A stretch of DNA of 8,205 bases, taken from the NCBI GenBank assembly GCA_964541075.1, contig CAZIPZ010000184.1, positions 1-8,205 on the forward strand, read 5' to 3'. This document shows, piece after piece, positions 5,906 to 8,205 of the stretch. Made by a program: the position numbers and the translations under genes. The DNA comes from CAZIPZ01 sp964541075. Its GTDB lineage: Bacteria; Acidobacteriota; Terriglobia; 20CM-2-55-15. The number at the start of each line of letters is the position of its first letter. The first letter of the stretch is position 1. The notes beneath the pieces are model-generated. The model ran no database searches. It saw nothing but the letters and a program-made list of their open reading frames with translations, and was not told the origin of the DNA.

Positions 5906-6148
5906 ATGGAGTCCACCTACGCAAAATTTGGAGAACTCGAAGCCCGAATCGCTCGAACGATTGAATTGGTCAAAACCACTCGTAAGGATAAGGATGAAGT
6001 GGAGAAAGCACTAGCCGCTGCAAGGCAACAGATCAGCAGCTTGGAGCAGGAGATTGCGGAGTTGAGGCACGAACGGGATCTCGTGAAGAATAAAGTCGAG
6101 TCCTTGCTGGAGAGTTTGTCGGAATTGACAGAGGAAAGTCTTGTCTAA
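5906..6148 (+). CDS. Small coiled-coil protein, probable ZapB-like cell division factor
   Basis: The 80 aa product is almost entirely heptad-patterned coiled coil, rich in E, K, R, L and A (ELEARIARTIELV, then LEQEIAELRHERDLVKNKVE). It has no membrane segment and no enzymatic motif. In E. coli, ZapB is a short cytosolic coiled-coil filament that stabilises the Z-ring through ZapA. The gene directly precedes zapA and overlaps it by 8 nt, which is the main reason for the ZapB-like label, because coiled-coil sequence alone cannot prove homology. The ATG at 5906 has AAGGA (5895-5899) 6 nt upstream, and only one base separates it from the pheT stop. The coding call is strong; the function is moderately supported. 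Confidence 0.85.
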   Translation: MESTYAKFGELEARIARTIELVKTTRKDKDEVEKALAAARQQISSLEQEIAELRHERDLVKNKVESLLESLSELTEESLV

Positions 6149-6443
6149 GGCGAGGCCGCGAACAATCGACGTCCACATTTACGATCAGAAATATTCGATC
6201 GTCCTCAAAAGCTCTCTGAAAGAATCGGAAGTTCGACAGCTTGCCGATACGGTCGACGAGCGCATGCGTGAAATAGCCGCCGAGGCCAATACGGCGGATT
6301 CCCTAAAGGTGGCGGTGCTTACCGCCATGCATTTATCGCTCGAAATCGCCGAACTCCGGCGGCAATGCGAACAAAATGACGCTTTGATCCGCAGTAAAGC
6401 TAACGAGTGGGTGCACGCGCTGGATCAAGTCTTGAAACGCTGA
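6141..6443 (+). CDS. zapA: Cell division protein ZapA
   Basis: ZapA binds FtsZ and bundles protofilaments at the division site. The 100 aa product shows the family layout: an N-terminal beta-strand domain (TIDVHIYDQKYSIVLK), a helix with VRQLADTVDERMREIA, the segment DSLKVAVLTAMHLSLEIAEL, and a C-terminal helical tail for dimerisation. The start is TTG at 6141, the only usable start codon near the conserved beginning, with GAGGA (6131-6135) 5 nt upstream. It overlaps the ZapB-like gene by 8 nt, so translation is probably coupled. The 6S RNA candidate begins about 20 nt after the stop, and its predicted promoter reaches into the last codons of zapA. The zapA-6S linkage is familiar from Proteobacteria. 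Confidence 0.93.
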   Translation: MSKARPRTIDVHIYDQKYSIVLKSSLKESEVRQLADTVDERMREIAAEANTADSLKVAVLTAMHLSLEIAELRRQCEQNDALIRSKANEWVHALDQVLKR

Positions 6444-6457
6444 ATTCATGCTAGAAT
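6432..6457 (+). promoter_or_regulatory. Putative promoter of the 6S RNA gene (extended -10)
   Basis: TGCTAGAAT (6449-6457) is an extended -10 box. A TTGAAA (6432-6437) stands 14 nt upstream of the hexamer, too close for a normal -35, so the extended -10 may carry the promoter. Predicted initiation near 6463-6465 coincides with the first base of the outer closing stem of the RNA, which supports the pairing of promoter and RNA. Confidence 0.45.
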
Positions 6458-6463
6458 CGAATC

Positions 6464-6651
6464 GCCCTGCAGCAGTAAGTGATGGTGTCCACTAATTTTG
6501 AACCAATACTTATTTGATCGGGTGTCCGGGTTTCTGCGTGGTGTGTGGGCCTTGCCTTCGGGCTTTAAGGTCCCCTAAAGCGCGAATAGGGCGCCCACCT
6601 GTGTTAAGCAGGTTCAAATAAGGTGACCCACACGACTGTAGCGGGGTTTTT
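6464..6651 (+). ncRNA. ssrS: Probable 6S RNA (SsrS)
   Basis: 6S RNA mimics an open promoter and sequesters housekeeping RNA polymerase holoenzyme. There is no plausible ORF here, and the sequence folds as one nested rod. Closing-stem pairs run inward: 6465-6472 with 6636-6644 (one bulge), 6485-6488 with 6630-6633, 6490-6493 with 6622-6625, and TTTGAACC (6497-6504) with GGTTCAAA (6611-6618). A large central bubble follows. The terminal stem pairs GTGGGC (6545-6550) with GCCCAC (6593-6598) and is topped by a GCC-TTCG-GGC hairpin (6554-6563). On the 3' side of the bubble, ACCTG (6597-6601) can form a small hairpin with CAGGT (6609-6613), in place of part of the flanking stems. Length, architecture, position after zapA, own promoter and a 3' T-run all fit 6S. 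The sequence itself was not compared with a covariance model. Confidence 0.72.
6636..6651 (+). terminator. Possible intrinsic 3' end of the 6S RNA
   Basis: The 3' arm of the outer closing stem (CTGTAGCGGGG, 6636-6646) is followed at once by five T residues (6647-6651). In the folded RNA this is a G/C-rich stem followed by a U-run, which could terminate or mark the processed end. The stem's partner lies about 170 nt upstream, so it is not a classic compact hairpin terminator, and some read-through into the next gene is likely. Confidence 0.35.
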
Positions 6652-6671
6652 CTCTCTCCCACGTTCTCTTC

Positions 6672-7448
6672 ATGAAAATCCTATTTATCGGCGACACCGT
6701 CGCGCACGCAGGCCGCACAATCGTTCATGATCATCTGAAACATCTGCAGAATGAGCACGGCATCGATCTGACCATCCTCAATTGTGAAAATGCAGCGGCG
6801 GGATTCGGAGTAACGCCGAGAATTGCAGACGACTTCTTCGATTGGGGGGTAGACGTATTGACTTCCGGAAACCACATTTGGGACAAGAAAGAGATCATCC
6901 CATATCTTTCCAAGAATTCGCGGATTCTGCGGCCCGCAAATTATCCACCGGACAATCCAGGCAGAGGCGCGGCGATCGTGAAGACCCGCACCGGCGAAGA
7001 AGCCGCGGTTCTCAATCTTCAGGGACGAGTATTCATGCCCGCAACTGACGATCCGTTTCGCGTAGCGGATGCAGAGTTGGCAAAGCTGCCCAAACACATC
7101 AAAGTCATCTTTGTGGACATGCACGCCGAAGCGACATCCGAAAAAGTCGCCATGGGCTGGCACCTCGACGGGCGTGTTTCGGCCGTCGTGGGCACTCACA
7201 CGCACATTCCAACAGCGGATGAAACAATCTTGCCTGAAGGAACCGCCTATCTGACGGATGTTGGAATGGCCGGACCGTTCTTTTCGGTAGTGGGGGTTAT
7301 GAAGGAAGATGCGATTCGACGATTTGTGACGTCCATTCCAGACAAATTCGAATCCGCATCGCAAGATGCGCGCTTGAACGCTGTCGTCTTGAATATTGAC
7401 TCCAAAACAGGAAAGGCGCGCAGCATCGAAAGAATCCAGCGACGCTGA
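6672..7448 (+). CDS. ymdB: YmdB-family metallophosphoesterase (2',3'-cyclic nucleotide phosphodiesterase)
   Basis: The Bacillus member hydrolyses cyclic nucleotides, including 2',3'-cyclic forms, at a di-metal site and influences biofilm and motility decisions. The 258 aa product has normal length and all expected ligands: D8 (FIGDT), E39 and N40 (NCENAAAGFG), N67 and H68 (TSGNHIWD), H151 (DMHAEATSEK), H176 and H178 (GTHTHIPTAD). GMAGPFFSVVG near residue 200 is also typical of the family. It has no signal peptide and should be cytosolic. The ATG at 6672 gives the standard MKILFIGD beginning, but no Shine-Dalgarno or clear promoter is visible; the pyrimidine-rich tract after the 6S RNA directly precedes it, so read-through from upstream is likely. 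In many bacteria ymdB follows the RNase Y gene rny; here no rny lies before it. Symbol given by family membership. Confidence 0.95.
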   Translation: MKILFIGDTVAHAGRTIVHDHLKHLQNEHGIDLTILNCENAAAGFGVTPRIADDFFDWGVDVLTSGNHIWDKKEIIPYLSKNSRILRPANYPPDNPGRGAAIVKTRTGEEAAVLNLQGRVFMPATDDPFRVADAELAKLPKHIKVIFVDMHAEATSEKVAMGWHLDGRVSAVVGTHTHIPTADETILPEGTAYLTDVGMAGPFFSVVGVMKEDAIRRFVTSIPDKFESASQDARLNAVVLNIDSKTGKARSIERIQRR

Positions 7449-7453
7449 ACCGT

Positions 7454-7459
7454 TATACT
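7454..7459 (+). promoter_or_regulatory. Putative -10 box (TATACT) for a leaderless ffh mRNA
   Basis: TATACTtaagacttATG places a near-consensus -10 hexamer 8 nt before the ffh start. Initiation would fall at or just before the A of the ATG. There is no Shine-Dalgarno in the 19-nt gap after ymdB and no clear -35 at 16-18 nt. Spacing and hexamer mirror those of thrS in this window. Confidence 0.5.
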
Positions 7460-7467
7460 TAAGACTT

Positions 7468-8205
7468 ATGTTTGAAACGCTTTCAGAAAAACTACAACGG
7501 GTATTCAAGAATCTTCGGGGCGAAGGCCGCTTGACCGAACAACACATTGAAGAATCGCTTAAAGAAATTCGCATCGCCCTTCTAGAAGCTGACGTCAACT
7601 TCAAGGTCGTCAAACAATTCACCGAGGCAGTAAAAACGAAGGCGTTAGGGCAGGAAGTTCTGCAAAGCCTGAGTCCGGGTCAGCAGGTCGTTAAGATCGT
7701 TCGCGATGAACTGGTGGAAATTCTTGGCGGTACAAATGTCAGGTTGAATTTTGCATCCCAACCGCCAACTGTTCTTATGCTCGTTGGTCTTCAGGGGTCT
7801 GGCAAAACCACATCGTCCGGCAAGCTGGCAAAGTGGCTTGAAAAGAACGGTCATCGACCACTGCTGGTTTCTGTGGATGTCTACCGTCCCGCTGCGCGAG
7901 ATCAACTGAAGGTGATTGCAAAAGACATTGGCGCCAAGCTGTGGGAGGGGCAGCCCGATGACAAGCCTCTCACACTGTGTCAGGACGCCCTCCGTGAAGC
8001 CCGGAACACGGCGCACGATGTGGTCATCATAGATACCGCGGGACGTCTTCACATCGATGAACCGCTCATGAAAGAGCTGCGCGAGATCAAGGACGTCATT
8101 CAGCCGCACGAAATTCTGTTCGTAGCGGACGCGATGCTGGGCCAGGATGCGGTCAAGAGCGCTCAGCAGTTTCATGAGCAACTCGGATTCAACGGCTTCG
8201 TTCTC
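7468..8205 (+). CDS. ffh: Signal recognition particle GTPase Ffh, N-terminal 246 residues (partial, runs off right edge)
   Basis: Ffh with 4.5S RNA binds signal sequences on ribosomes and delivers them to FtsY at the membrane. The N-domain helical bundle (about 1-95, with LTEQHIEESLKEIRIALLEADVN across 22-44) contains the ALLEADVN motif. The G-domain follows: P-loop GLQGSGKTT (107-115), DVYRPAARDQL (137-147), DTAGR (189-193) and FVADAMLGQDAV (218-229), the insertion-box region of SRP GTPases. The TKLDGD-type box and the methionine-rich M-domain would lie beyond the window. The FVADAM and DVYRPAA forms point to Ffh and not FtsY. The ATG at 7468 gives the family start MFETLSEKLQRVFK. The gene is on the same strand as ymdB, 19 nt after it, but probably has its own promoter. 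The family call is secure. Confidence 0.97.
   Translation, partial: MFETLSEKLQRVFKNLRGEGRLTEQHIEESLKEIRIALLEADVNFKVVKQFTEAVKTKALGQEVLQSLSPGQQVVKIVRDELVEILGGTNVRLNFASQPPTVLMLVGLQGSGKTTSSGKLAKWLEKNGHRPLLVSVDVYRPAARDQLKVIAKDIGAKLWEGQPDDKPLTLCQDALREARNTAHDVVIIDTAGRLHIDEPLMKELREIKDVIQPHEILFVADAMLGQDAVKSAQQFHEQLGFNGFVL

Noticed and set aside
6681..7622. Minus-strand 313-codon frame opposite ymdB and the start of ffh
   Set aside because: Antisense shadow; the plus-strand products have full catalytic motif sets and the frame spans two real genes.

Overview
The window reads as a bacterial housekeeping locus for translation and cell division, roughly 50% G+C. Its order is thrS (minus strand, cut by the left edge), a gene-poor stretch of about 1.07 kb, then on the plus strand infC-rpmI-rplT-pheS-pheT-zapB-like-zapA, a probable 6S RNA, a ymdB-family phosphodiesterase gene and the 5' part of ffh (cut by the right edge). 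The order, the zapA-6S linkage and a phenylalanyl-tRNA synthetase beta chain without its tRNA-binding OB domain make me think of Acidobacteriota or a nearby lineage. That placement is inference from memory of gene order and was not tested.

Left part (1-1720). The 216-residue ThrRS fragment starts directly at the editing domain, with no TGS domain in front. Between thrS and infC I see no recognisable conserved gene. The stretch holds several near-perfect inverted repeats, one candidate 44-residue membrane protein on the minus strand with a good ribosome binding site, and just before infC a convincing promoter (TTGAAA, 18 nt, extended TATGTT).

Central operon (1721-6443). infC appears to start at a rare ATC codon, 7 nt after a perfect AGGAGGT, with an in-frame stop just upstream. 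IF3 (start-codon proofreading), L35 and L20 (50S proteins) are followed by both PheRS subunits, joined by a one-base TGATG overlap. One base after pheT comes a ZapB-like coiled-coil gene that overlaps zapA by 8 nt. The spacing from infC to zapA is tight throughout, consistent with one transcript linking initiation, ribosome assembly, aminoacylation and Z-ring assembly.

Right part (6444-8205). About 185 nt after zapA fold into a long interrupted rod with its own extended -10 promoter, as expected for 6S RNA (ssrS). Then come a YmdB-type metallophosphoesterase with all metal ligands and the SRP GTPase Ffh. thrS and ffh, the genes at the two edges, both lack a Shine-Dalgarno and both carry TAnACT exactly 8 nt before the ATG, suggesting leaderless mRNAs.

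I see no mobile element, CRISPR array, tRNA or rRNA gene. The less ordinary points are the non-canonical infC start, two synthetases reduced in domain content, the 6S candidate with two competing 5' arms, the paired leaderless-type promoters and the small membrane ORF in the long intergenic stretch.
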